Assembly: GCF_900659865.1 (NCBI RefSeq)
Contig: NZ_LR213791.1
Location: forward strand, 1-42,281
Direction: 5' to 3'
Source of the DNA: Hyella patelloides LEGE 07179
GTDB taxonomy: Bacteria; Cyanobacteriota; Cyanobacteriia; Cyanobacteriales; Xenococcaceae
DNA length: 42,281 bases
Shown here: piece after piece, positions 8,364 to 16,543 of the stretch
How positions within the stretch are numbered: the stretch's first letter is position 1
How the letters are laid out: each line of letters opens with the position of its first letter
Notes under the pieces: model-generated
Told to the model about the DNA's origin: nothing
Seen by the model: only the letters and a program-made list of their open reading frames with translations
The model's database searches: none
Translations under genes and position numbers: made by a program

Positions 8364-9344
8364 CTAATTTAAGTGCGGTCTGGCTACAACAATCCCAATC
8401 GCATTTCTGACATTTTGTACGTAATCTTGTAAGTCGGAGGCAATAACTACTTGACCAGCAGGAGAGGCATGAATTAAGCCTATATTTCCTCTCTCATCTT
8501 GATAAACTAATCCTGTATGAGTAAAATCTAAGCCTTTGATGTTTGTGGCAATGCCTATAATGTCTCCTGGTTGTAATCGCTCATAAATACTTCTAACATT
8601 CTGAGTTGGAATGTAGTTAAAATTTAATTGCTCGAGACTTTTTTCTACATTAGTAATACATTGATAGTTATGTTCGTTTTTCAACTGAGCATAGCTATTA
8701 CGATTAGTAGTCATGAAATCCAGCTTTTTCTGAATTGTAGTTCCACCTAAATCTGCCGTAATATTAGTAACTAAATTGCGCTTTTGGTTATCAGCAATCC
8801 AATGAGAAAAATAATGTAGGCGACTACAGTAATCAATCATTTTTCCTTGGCTATATCTTTGCTCTACGACATTCTTGGTAAAGTTGTCATAGTTATAATC
8901 TTGACTAGCAATACTACGTGCGATCGCTATTACGGATTCCACGAATAATACACAATCAAATTTTTGTAAAGAAATAACTAAAGTTTCTTGAGGGGATCGA
9001 TCTAATAATCCTGCTTGATATTGTGAACCCAAGAAATCGGTGGCAACTGTTTGAATAATTTCTCCAAATCCAGTTTGTTTTAAATTAGTTTCAATTGCTT
9101 TATTGATTAAAGATTGAAATATTTTTTCGTCTTTAGTATCGGGTAAATAGATAATTTCTTGGCTAATTTCTCGCTCTTGTTGCTGTTTTTCTTTCTCTAT
9201 CAAAGAAGCAATTTCTCTATTAATAATTCTGCGATTTTCAAGCTCATTAGGATAAGAATTAACAGGCATTTTTGTATTTAAAAATACAGAAAAAATAAGA
9301 ATTTCCAGACTTAATTTTAAATAAGTGGCAAATTGATGACTCAT
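8364..9344 (-). CDS. DUF1460 domain-containing protein (amidase/NlpC-P60-like)
   Basis: A 326-residue protein with a hydrophobic N-terminus (about residues 10-22), so probably exported. The region from about 85 onward has GSQYQAGLLDRSPQETLVISLQKFDCVLFVES, where the FDC cysteine is the expected nucleophile. Later GDIIGIATNIKGLDFTHTGLVYQD provides the His, and LIHASPAGQVV follows. This order matches DUF1460, an NlpC/P60-fold family related to N-acetylmuramoyl-L-alanine amidase-like enzymes. Cleavage of peptidoglycan peptides is the family-level expectation and is not shown here. It is transcribed alone. Confidence 0.82.
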   Translation of the reverse strand: MSHQFATYLKLSLEILIFSVFLNTKMPVNSYPNELENRRIINREIASLIEKEKQQQEREISQEIIYLPDTKDEKIFQSLINKAIETNLKQTGFGEIIQTVATDFLGSQYQAGLLDRSPQETLVISLQKFDCVLFVESVIAIARSIASQDYNYDNFTKNVVEQRYSQGKMIDYCSRLHYFSHWIADNQKRNLVTNITADLGGTTIQKKLDFMTTNRNSYAQLKNEHNYQCITNVEKSLEQLNFNYIPTQNVRSIYERLQPGDIIGIATNIKGLDFTHTGLVYQDERGNIGLIHASPAGQVVIASDLQDYVQNVRNAIGIVVARPHLN

Positions 9345-9663
9345 ATAAGTAGTTGTAAGTAGGTATGTAAATTAAATTATTTGGTGGAGAAGGTAGGTAA
9401 TAGGGAAAAAATGTGTAAATAATTTTACCTGAGTAATTAAAATAAAAATAAGATGTTACTAACTTTGTTTTATGAAGTAAATAATAATACTTTTTGTAGT
9501 GATTATTTTGCTCCAGATTCAGAGACTAACCACAAAAAGGACATAAAGTATACTTTGAGAATCGGATTCAGTACTAACAAAAAAAGCGATCGCTTGTAGA
9601 TGTCGATCGGGATGTTTTATAATCAAAGCTAAAAACTCAACTTATATCAGGAGGTTAATCAGC
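9345..9663. other. Divergent promoter region, noncoding
   Basis: About 320 AT-rich bases between the divergent DUF1460 gene and the next plus-strand gene. There is no ORF. It contains a HIP1 site at about 9587 and, close to the right end, a promoter-like pair and a strong ribosome-binding site. Confidence 0.6.
9594..9623 (+). promoter_or_regulatory. Putative sigma-70-type promoter
   Basis: TATAAT at 9618-9623 is a perfect -10 box. TTGTAG at 9594-9599, 18 bases upstream, is a fair -35. It lies about 40 bases before the start of the 139-residue gene, whose AGGAGG follows at 9649-9654. Confidence 0.5.
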
Positions 9664-10083
9664 TTGAACGCATCAGAAAGAGCTAAGGGATTAAATATTA
9701 CCACCAAAATAGCTTCAGTAGTCAACCTTTTTAAAGCTCAATTTCCTGATGTCAAAGCAGACTTAAAACCTTGGAAAAACGATCCTGATACCCGTGAATT
9801 AGTAGACCCAGACTCAATCGATATTGGTTTTCATTTTCCTGGTTGGAGTCCTCGCCTTCAATGTAACAGTATCTTGGTGCAAATTCGTTTTTATAAAGAT
9901 CCTTTAGAAGAAACCGAAAAATTTATTGGTTTAGAAACGGCGGGTTTTAGTCATGTAGGACAAGCATGGCGATTTTCTACTGTGGAAAACTGGCAGCTCT
10001 TAGGAGAGCATCAACCAGCAACCCAAGTAGAGGATAAGTTGAAGATTTTTTCTCGTCAAGTTTTTGAACTATTTTCTAAGTAG
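9664..10083 (+). CDS. Conserved-looking hypothetical protein, TTG start
   Basis: A 139-residue soluble protein of unknown function. The start is TTG at 9664, chosen because a perfect AGGAGG (9649-9654) lies 9 bases upstream and no in-frame ATG gives the same N-terminus. It contains DIGFHFPGWSPRLQCNSILVQIRF and AGFSHVGQAWRFSTV, suggesting a compact alpha/beta domain with exposed aromatics. There is no signal peptide, membrane segment or metal motif. A symmetric hairpin separates its 3' end from the convergent gene. I do not recognise a family name. Confidence 0.7.
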   Translation: MNASERAKGLNITTKIASVVNLFKAQFPDVKADLKPWKNDPDTRELVDPDSIDIGFHFPGWSPRLQCNSILVQIRFYKDPLEETEKFIGLETAGFSHVGQAWRFSTVENWQLLGEHQPATQVEDKLKIFSRQVFELFSK

Positions 10084-10093
10084 ATTTAAACAA

Positions 10094-10125
10094 TTGAACT
10101 CCATGCTTGCGATGGAGTATCAAGT
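10094..10125. terminator. Hairpin between convergent genes
   Basis: ACTCCAT (10098-10104) pairs perfectly with ATGGAGT (10112-10118) around a 7-base loop. TTGA/TCAA outside extends it with a 1-base bulge. It lies in the 36-base gap between convergent stops and slightly overlaps the minus-strand gene's stop. There is no T-run, so it could be a weak bidirectional terminator or a transcript-end stabiliser. Confidence 0.45.
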
Positions 10126-10419
10126 TGACATTGTGAGTAAATTTTCAATCGCTGAGGTTAGTTTTTGAACTCTAATTGTGGATTCTGTATTAATTTCGAC
10201 TAAAGTTTGCAGAGATTCACTCAAAGCGAGAATTTGATATCCTTGCTGAGAAGTTTTTTCTTGTTCTTGCTCCATCTGTTCTACTAAAGCATTAATTTTA
10301 GATGATAAATGCTCTACTGTTTCAGAAGCCGAAATTACAGCTTCCCCTATATGTTCGCAAATGATTTCCAGCCGTTCAACTCTCAACTCTAAAGATGAAT
10401 CGGTGCGCTGCGGAATCAT
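10120..10419 (-). CDS. Small coiled-coil hypothetical protein
   Basis: A 99-residue protein that is nearly all amphipathic helix. Heptad-like spacing of Leu/Ile/Val runs from about residue 8 to 95 (SLELRVERLEIICEH, TVEHLSSKINALVEQM, LALSESLQTLVEIN). It has no membrane segment. It probably forms a dimeric or oligomeric coiled coil. No family is recognised. It sits 49 bases downstream of galE in the same direction and may be co-transcribed with it. Confidence 0.6.
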   Translation of the reverse strand: MIPQRTDSSLELRVERLEIICEHIGEAVISASETVEHLSSKINALVEQMEQEQEKTSQQGYQILALSESLQTLVEINTESTIRVQKLTSAIENLLTMST

Positions 10420-10468
10420 AATTTTTCATCATCTTTTAAAGGCTAACTATACGGCTATTGGTTACGAA

Positions 10469-11476
10469 TTAACTGTTCGATCCATGTCTTTGTTGATGCC
10501 ATTTCCAAGCATCACTAATTATTTTGTGTAAGTCAGCATATTGAGGATTCCAACCCAAAATTTTACGGGCTTTTTCACTACTACCAACCAGAATGGGTGC
10601 GTCTCCCGCACGGCGATCGCTTTCTAGAGCAGGGATTTCCACTCCCGTGACTTTTCTAGCCGTTTCAATCACTTCTTTGACAGAAAAACCGTTACCATTG
10701 CCCAGATTAAAGACTTCAGAATCTCCTCCGTCTAACAGATATTCTAAGCCTAAAACATGAGCAGAAGCTAAATCATTGACATGAATATAGTCTCTAACTG
10801 CTGTCCCGTCAGGAGTATCGTAATCCGTACCAAAGATATAAAGCTGTTTGCGCTTACCTAAAGCAGTGAGCAAAGCTAAAGGAATGAGGTGAGTTTCAGG
10901 AGCGTGATCTTCTCCTAAGTTACCATTAGGTTCTGCTCCAGACGCATTAAAGTAACGGAAAGCAACAGATTTTAAATCAAAAGCAGTATCAAAGTCGGCG
11001 AGTATGCGCTCTACCATATCCTTACTAGCAGCATAAGGGCTAAGAGGATTGTGGGGATGATTTTCTTTCATCGGAATTTCTTTCGGCATTCCATATACCG
11101 CACAGGTAGAAGAAAAGACGAATTTGTTAATTCCTGCTGCTAACATTACCTCTAGTAAATTGAGGGTGCTAGAAACATTATTTCTGTAGTACTTTCCTGG
11201 TTCATTAACCGATTCTCCCACCGCGATGTAGGCTGCAAAATGCATTACCGCAGCTATGTCATGGGTAACAAATAATTGCTCTAACAATTCGCGATCGCTA
11301 GTGTCACCAATTACTAACTCTACTTTAACTACATCTTCAATAATCTCTCGGTGTCCATAAGCTAAGTTATCGAGAACAACTACTCCGTAACCTGCTTTTT
11401 TTAGTGCTAATGCTGCATGAGAGCCAATATAGCCAGCACCGCCAGTAACCAAAATAGTGGGTTTTGAGGACAACAC
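10469..11476 (-). CDS. galE: UDP-glucose 4-epimerase
   Basis: A 335-residue NAD-dependent SDR-fold enzyme interconverting UDP-glucose and UDP-galactose for polysaccharide and glycolipid synthesis. The Rossmann motif TGGAGYIGSH is at about 11-20, the catalytic Ser is in FSSTCAVYG and the YxxxK pair is in YAASKDMVE. NLGNGNGFSV and AGDAPILVGS near the C-terminus are UDP-sugar-binding elements of the family. Length and all key residues are normal. It lies 55 bases downstream of the prenyl synthase stop, on the same strand. Confidence 0.95.
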   Translation of the reverse strand: MLSSKPTILVTGGAGYIGSHAALALKKAGYGVVVLDNLAYGHREIIEDVVKVELVIGDTSDRELLEQLFVTHDIAAVMHFAAYIAVGESVNEPGKYYRNNVSSTLNLLEVMLAAGINKFVFSSTCAVYGMPKEIPMKENHPHNPLSPYAASKDMVERILADFDTAFDLKSVAFRYFNASGAEPNGNLGEDHAPETHLIPLALLTALGKRKQLYIFGTDYDTPDGTAVRDYIHVNDLASAHVLGLEYLLDGGDSEVFNLGNGNGFSVKEVIETARKVTGVEIPALESDRRAGDAPILVGSSEKARKILGWNPQYADLHKIISDAWKWHQQRHGSNS

Positions 11477-11531
11477 CGATACTCCTTAATTGAATTTTTA
11501 CCGAGAATCAATTATATAGTCTCAGTTTAGT

Positions 11532-12527
11532 TTAGTATAGTCGGCTGAGATTATAATCCGTAAGTTCTTTGAGAGCTTTAGCAGAATCAGAAGCAGCAAG
11601 ACAAGTTAGATTATCTTTGGCTTTTTCTGTATATGTAGCAGCAAGTTTTCTGGCGCGATTTATAGCTTCTCCTTTTTTGACAATGGCAACTGCTTCTTCT
11701 AAATCTCCTTCTTCACTAAATTCTCTCTCGATGAGAACTTGTAAATAGGGCTTCTCCTCCATAGCATAGATAACGGGTATCGTTAAAATTCCACTGGCTA
11801 AGTCTGAACCTGCGGGTTTACCCAATACTTCTGTTGAGCCAGTAAAATCAAGAATATCATCGACAATTTGAAATGCTAAACCCAAATTACGACCATATTG
11901 ATACAAGTTATTGGCAATTTCTGGGCTGACATCACTTAAAATTCCTGAAGCTTTGGCACTATTGGCAATTAAAGAAGCAGTTTTGTAATAGTTTTTGTCC
12001 AGATAATCATCAACAGAAATATTAGTATCAAAGCTACTAAGACTCTGTAAGATTTCTCCTTCTGCGAAGTCTCGAATGACCTCAGACAGCAACTTGACAA
12101 CTTCTAAATTATCAAGATCGGCTAAATACCAAGAAGATTGAGCAAATAGAAAATCACCCGCTAACACAGCAACTCTATTATCAAACAGACTATGAACTGT
12201 GGGGACATTGCGACGAACATTAGATTCATCCACTACATCATCATGTACCAGACTCGCAGTATGAATCATTTCCGTAATTTCTGCTAATTTACGATGGCGG
12301 GGAGAGATATCTTGTTGAGCGGAACTGGTATTTTTGTCGTTGCTGATAATTGCTCTGGCAACTAATAATACAATAGCAGGTCGGATTCGTTTGCCTCCAG
12401 CATCAAATAAATGTTCTGCTGCTGCTCTGAGAATGGGGTGACGCGCCCCTACCAGTTGTTTGAGGTTTTCTGTCAGAATATGCAAATCGCCATCGACAGG
12501 AGCTAATAAAGAGCTAGTAGTTATCAT
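11532..12527 (-). CDS. sds: Long-chain polyprenyl (solanesyl-type) diphosphate synthase
   Basis: A 331-residue trans-prenyltransferase of the isoprenoid pathway that extends allylic diphosphates with IPP. In cyanobacteria this supplies the plastoquinone side chain. The first aspartate-rich motif is in HDDVVDES and the second in QIVDDILDF. GGKRIRPAIVLLVARA and GKPAGSDLASGILTIPVIYAM are also typical. Placement next to murI supports the solanesyl synthase assignment (inferred from known cyanobacterial gene order). Product chain length cannot be read from sequence alone. Confidence 0.9.
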   Translation of the reverse strand: MITTSSLLAPVDGDLHILTENLKQLVGARHPILRAAAEHLFDAGGKRIRPAIVLLVARAIISNDKNTSSAQQDISPRHRKLAEITEMIHTASLVHDDVVDESNVRRNVPTVHSLFDNRVAVLAGDFLFAQSSWYLADLDNLEVVKLLSEVIRDFAEGEILQSLSSFDTNISVDDYLDKNYYKTASLIANSAKASGILSDVSPEIANNLYQYGRNLGLAFQIVDDILDFTGSTEVLGKPAGSDLASGILTIPVIYAMEEKPYLQVLIEREFSEEGDLEEAVAIVKKGEAINRARKLAATYTEKAKDNLTCLAASDSAKALKELTDYNLSRLY

Positions 12528-13000
12528 TGTTAAGCCAAATTTGGCACTTATATTAGTTAAGAAAGTTTACATATTATTGTACTTATTTTAAGCTAACCTA
12601 ACCCAAGCACAAAATTTTACTTAAAAAAAAAGATTTTTTAAGAGGTGCTGAAACTCTCTTCTACTATAGACATGACGGAGTTTTTCTGCTATGATATTCA
12701 TAGATATTTCCAAAAATTGAATACTCAATCCAAGAGTACTACTTCCTAAATACGGGAGCATTAGATAGCTATTAGCAGTGTGTTTAATATAGCAAAGTAG
12801 TTTCTGGATTTTGCAGACGATTGAATGGTATAGCAGCATCTCAAGAACTTTTTGGTGTAGCTAGAAATAGTGTAGATTAAAGCGTTTAATTTACCTTGTT
12901 TTGGGTTACAAACCGAACAGTTTCTTTGCTAATTTTTGGTGTGAGGATAGATACATTTTTTGATGATTATCTCATCCCCCTATTTTATAGTGGGCTGTTG
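12528..13000. other. Spacer without a convincing gene
   Basis: AT-rich. A 72-codon minus-strand ORF at 12621-12839 and short plus-strand ORFs are present but lack start signals and any recognisable composition. There may be relic coding sequence here. I cannot identify it. Confidence 0.5.
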
Positions 13001-13115
13001 ATGGCTTTTGAAGCATTGGAGAACTTTTTTGGTCTCATTCATCAAAGCCTGAGAGAGCATCCACAACAACCCTTACTTCAACTCAAAAAGCTCACCTAAC
13101 CTTACTATTCAAGCT

Positions 13116-13259
13116 ATGGAATACGGATCGATTACCTTACTCATTCCCCTGTCAGCTGCTGTTTATTTAATGACAATATACGCAGTGTTAAAAATAGCAG
13201 AAAACCTGCAAAAAAAGAGGGCCACATCCTCTAGTGATATAGGAAACATAAGTAACTAA
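13116..13259 (+). CDS. Small single-span membrane protein (47 aa), unknown
   Basis: ATG at 13116 opens 47 codons ending TAA at 13257-13259. Residues about 5-27 (SITLLIPLSAAVYLMTIYAV) make one good transmembrane helix. It is followed by a basic KIAENLQKKR stretch and a polar Ser-rich tail, so the C-terminus is expected in the cytoplasm. It does not match the small photosystem or cytochrome b6f subunits I know. There is no strong ribosome-binding site. It is convergent with murI, whose stop is 16 bases further on. The call rests on length, composition and topology only. Confidence 0.4.
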   Translation: MEYGSITLLIPLSAAVYLMTIYAVLKIAENLQKKRATSSSDIGNISN

Positions 13260-13275
13260 CAGTTTAATTCGGTGG

Positions 13276-14109
13276 TTATAGTTCATTGATGGCGATTAAT
13301 TGCTCATCGATTTGAACTTGTTCTACTGAAGGCAGAAAACCCAGCCATTGCTCGGAAAGAAAGGCAAATTGTTGGGTCAAGCCACTAACGCAAAAACGAG
13401 TTGGTGCAGGAGCTTGATTACTTTTTAGCCCCATCAACTCCAGTTCTTTCTCTGCTGCTACTACTATATATTCTGCTGGATCGATAATACTAATCGATGG
13501 CGGTAATATAGATTGAAAAACTTTTTCCAAGTGGCGGTAATGAGTGCAACCATAAATTAAAGTATCAATCTTTTGCTCGATCAATGGCTGAAGATATTTA
13601 TCAGCTACTTCTTTTGTGGAGGCAGAATCAATTTGATTTTGTTCAATTAACATCACAAATTCAGGACAGCCTACTTGCCAAACTTTAACGGTAGGATTGA
13701 CTTCTTCAATGGCTCGACCATAGGCATTACTAGAAGCCGTAGCAGGAGTTGCAATCACGCCAATTCTTTTGCCTTGTTGTACCGCAGCCCTCGCTCCAGG
13801 AAGAATCAAACCTAAAATGGGGATGTCATATTCATCTTGTACTGTTTCTAAAGCCAAGGCAGAGCTGGTATTACAAGCCATAATCACCATTTTGACACCT
13901 TGGGCGATCATCCAGTCAATAATTTCACGGACATATTGTAAAATTTCTTCTGGTGATTTTGTACCGTAGGGAAGTCTAGCAGTATCACCAAAGTAGAGAA
14001 TCGACTCTTGTGGCATTTGCCGATAAATTTGTCGTAAAACAGTTAAGCCACCCACACCACTATCAAAAAGACCAATGCGTAAATTTGAGTTTTTTGTCAT
14101 TGATGTCAT
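13276..14109 (-). CDS. murI: Glutamate racemase
   Basis: A 277-residue cytosolic cofactor-independent racemase providing D-glutamate for peptidoglycan. The catalytic cysteines are in VIMACNTSSA and LIYGCTHYRHL. The N-terminal IGLFDSGVGGLTVL supplies the Asp/Ser active-site pair, and YFGDTARLPYG is the standard next block. Length and motifs are normal. It lies 83 bases downstream of the amidase gene on the same strand, so two peptidoglycan genes sit together, and upstream of the prenyl synthase. Confidence 0.97.
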   Translation of the reverse strand: MTSMTKNSNLRIGLFDSGVGGLTVLRQIYRQMPQESILYFGDTARLPYGTKSPEEILQYVREIIDWMIAQGVKMVIMACNTSSALALETVQDEYDIPILGLILPGARAAVQQGKRIGVIATPATASSNAYGRAIEEVNPTVKVWQVGCPEFVMLIEQNQIDSASTKEVADKYLQPLIEQKIDTLIYGCTHYRHLEKVFQSILPPSISIIDPAEYIVVAAEKELELMGLKSNQAPAPTRFCVSGLTQQFAFLSEQWLGFLPSVEQVQIDEQLIAINEL

Positions 14110-14192
14110 AATGAAAGATCTTTTATCTTAGCTATCTTACTCAAAAATAATCGTTAAAGGGTAGGTTAAAAGCAAAATCTCCGTATATGTAC

Positions 14193-16064
14193 TTATATCC
14201 TGTTTTCCTTAATGTATTGTACTATCCCTCTAGCGATCGCTTGTGCCATTTGACGACGGTGACTGGGATCTTTGAGACGAGAAGAATCCTCTGCTCCAGT
14301 TAAGAAACCCACTTCTAATAATACTGCTGGCATTTCAGAATGTCTGAGGACGAAAAATCTGGCTCGACGAATATTGCGATCTCGAATATTAACCGTATTG
14401 AGAATATTCCAGTGAATGACTTCTGCTAAACGACGACCACTCTTGTAATAATAAGTTTCCAAACCGTTAACATCAGGACGAGAAAGGTTAATCGCATTGG
14501 CGTGAATGCTCACAAACAAATCCGCATCAATATCATTAGCAAGATCGGTTCTGCCTTCTAAACTAATAAAGTAATCTCGATCTCTAGTGATACGAACTTC
14601 AATTCCCTGTTTTCTTAATTCTTCCGCGACATCTAAAGAAATCGGCAAAATCACATTCTTTTCTTGTACACCACCAATACCAATAGTTCCTGGATCTTGT
14701 CCTCCGTGTCCAGGATCGATGACAACTAAAGGCTTACTACGAGCAGCTACAGGAGGTTCGGGGCTGGGTACATTAATGGCTCTGGCAGGAATAATTACTG
14801 GTAAAGCAACGAGATTTGTGCCACTTTGAACATTACCCAAACGAATGCCTAACTTAGTGGTAACAGTTAAAATTACAGAAGAAGCTTCTTCCCGTACTTT
14901 GAGTTGAGTGATGGGGCTTCCCGCTCCCAATTTAGGTCCTGCAAAAGGTTTTCCAAGTTTGGCATTTTCAATAGTAACCTCATAAGTACCATTTCCCACC
15001 AATCTACTATTAGCACTCAGATTACCATTACTGCGAACAGACAATCGAGAATTGTTATCTGTCAGGTCGATCGCGTTAATAGTTATTGATTCAATTGGTT
15101 TTGGACTGGGTTGTTTTTCTGTAAGTTGTGGAGAGTTGTTTTGGACTACGGTTCTTGTGCCACCAGGAACCAAAATTAACCCTTTGATGCGACTAAAAAT
15201 CGCTCGCCACTCCGAACTATCTGCTGCAACTTTGAGGCTGATTCTGGCAGTGGAAGGATCTTGTTGACTAAAATTGATTTCTTCAACCCCGTATTGATTA
15301 ACGGCTACAGATTGAGATACTAAGTCCGATGGGAGGGTGACACCTTGAAGATCGAAATCGATAATATCACCGTTGCGAGTTGAAGTTACTTGATTAGTGC
15401 GATCGCCCTTAATGTCTAAGAAAAAACCATGACTAGTAATCTTAACATAGGGTGATTTGCTGAGTTGTGGGGAATTATTATCGGTAGCTGCTGGCTCGAT
15501 ATTACGGCTGGGGGGATTATTGTCAGTAGCTGCTGGCTCAAGATTAAAACCAGGGAGATTACTGTTAGTAACTGCTGACTCGACATCACGACTAGGAGGA
15601 TTGGGATCATTTCTCGGAGGAACAAGATCGCGCGTGCGCTGAGTCGATCTTTCTCGTTCTGCTGAAGGGAAATCGGCGACGCGAGGACTAGGAAGTTCTA
15701 CAGCCCATTCAGTAGGGGATGCACCACGAAACTCAACTCGATCGGGGTCAATGGTATAGCCAGGAGCTAGTTCAATTACTAAGCTGACAACATTGTCAGT
15801 GGACTGACCAATACGAAAACCTCTGATTGCTCCAGAATAGGTTTCTTTGACTGTGGTACGACCCAAAGTAGTCCCTGGTAGCTCAATAACTAAGCGATTT
15901 GGATTCCTGATTAGTTTTGCTCTGGGTTGTACTCCTTCATCGGTAATAAAAACCAAGCGATTTTTATTTTCTTCAAATTCCCAAGATAACAGCTGACCTG
16001 CATCAGCAGGAGAGCCCAAGATAAGAACCCCGAAAATACTTAATAATAGCCAGCGTAGTTTCAC
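14193..16064 (-). CDS. amiC: AMIN-domain N-acetylmuramoyl-L-alanine amidase
   Basis: A 623-residue secreted cell-wall hydrolase. It has a signal peptide at about 1-22 (LLLSIFGVLILGSPADAG), one AMIN domain at about 25-130 and a low-complexity linker with three 14-residue repeats. A second AMIN-like region lies at about 205-300 and a third strand-rich segment before 420. The C-terminal Amidase_3 domain starts VVIDPGHGGQDPGTIG (zinc His), with the downstream SIHANA and LLEVGFLTG (catalytic Glu). It cleaves the amide between MurNAc and L-Ala in septal peptidoglycan. The name amiC is transferred from cyanobacterial proteins of this architecture. Confidence 0.92.
   Translation of the reverse strand: MKLRWLLLSIFGVLILGSPADAGQLLSWEFEENKNRLVFITDEGVQPRAKLIRNPNRLVIELPGTTLGRTTVKETYSGAIRGFRIGQSTDNVVSLVIELAPGYTIDPDRVEFRGASPTEWAVELPSPRVADFPSAERERSTQRTRDLVPPRNDPNPPSRDVESAVTNSNLPGFNLEPAATDNNPPSRNIEPAATDNNSPQLSKSPYVKITSHGFFLDIKGDRTNQVTSTRNGDIIDFDLQGVTLPSDLVSQSVAVNQYGVEEINFSQQDPSTARISLKVAADSSEWRAIFSRIKGLILVPGGTRTVVQNNSPQLTEKQPSPKPIESITINAIDLTDNNSRLSVRSNGNLSANSRLVGNGTYEVTIENAKLGKPFAGPKLGAGSPITQLKVREEASSVILTVTTKLGIRLGNVQSGTNLVALPVIIPARAINVPSPEPPVAARSKPLVVIDPGHGGQDPGTIGIGGVQEKNVILPISLDVAEELRKQGIEVRITRDRDYFISLEGRTDLANDIDADLFVSIHANAINLSRPDVNGLETYYYKSGRRLAEVIHWNILNTVNIRDRNIRRARFFVLRHSEMPAVLLEVGFLTGAEDSSRLKDPSHRRQMAQAIARGIVQYIKENRI
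15460..15600 (-). repeat. Three 42-base tandem repeats inside the amidase linker
   Basis: Units begin near 15484, 15526 and 15568, each 42 bases apart, encoding 14-residue units of the type NLEPAATDNNPPSR. They are in frame and imperfect. The array lengthens the Pro/Asn/Ser-rich linker between the AMIN domains and is likely variable in copy number between strains. Confidence 0.75.
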
Positions 16065-16543
16065 AATTGATAGCTCCTCACAGATACTTACTTGGAAAAT
16101 AACTTCGAGAGATATGTAGTCTCAATATACTTAAAGATAAATCATGTTGGTCTTAATATACTTAACTAATAAGGACGTATACTGTCTTCATGAAGTTTCA
16201 CCTCAGATAAGTTTTCTTTAAGCAGAAAGATTACAGTTACACAACTTAATGATTTTGATATTCTCTAAGTTTGCTTAAATTATGTTCTCACTGCTGAAGT
16301 TTTGTCCACTCTAGTTTTTTTGCTTTCAACGCCATCTATACTAACGTTTTTATTTTTTTTTTTAGAGAAGATTTCGATTATTGCGAAAAAACTGAGATAT
16401 TAAGACAAAAAGCCAAAGAGAGATTGTTTACTTCTTTAGCTTTCTGCGCTTTAAGTGGCTATTTCATTGAACTAGGAATATTTTGTGAGGGGCTGACACC
16501 GCCCGAAGAAGGGCGGTGCTTGTATACCCCGTGATAACTCTAT
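16065..16543. other. Spacer between amidase and ferrochelatase-like genes
   Basis: About 480 AT-rich bases with no plausible ORF. The left part should hold the amidase promoter (minus strand). The right end (16485-16518) holds a 13-base motif followed by a GC-rich hairpin, described separately. Confidence 0.55.
16485..16518. repeat. Repeat motif plus 8-bp hairpin, possible IS200/IS605-type end
   Basis: GTGAGGGGCTGAC (16485-16497) recurs exactly at 18539-18551 in the same orientation. Directly after it, CACCGCCC (16497-16504) pairs with GGGCGGTG (16511-16518) across GAAGAA, followed by CTTGTATACCCC. Such hairpin ends are typical of IS200/IS605 elements. The position also allows it to act downstream of the minus-strand ferrochelatase-like gene, but there is no T-run. 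Confidence 0.5.

Noticed and set aside
12621-12839. 72-codon minus-strand ORF downstream of the prenyl synthase promoter
   Set aside because: No ribosome-binding site, odd composition and no recognisable motif. At best a relic.
12824-12880. Short plus-strand frame resembling a transposase helix-turn-helix (AASQELFGVARNSV)
   Set aside because: Only about 20 residues with stops on both sides. Chance similarity cannot be excluded.
12896-13099. 67-codon plus-strand ORF starting TTG, with an internal ATG at 13001
   Set aside because: No Shine-Dalgarno sequence. The ATG form is only 32 residues. There is no membrane segment or motif to support it.
16497-16518. GC-rich hairpin as an intrinsic terminator of the ferrochelatase-like gene
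   Set aside because: No T-run follows on the minus strand, and the flanking 13-mer is repeated elsewhere, so a mobile-element end is favoured.
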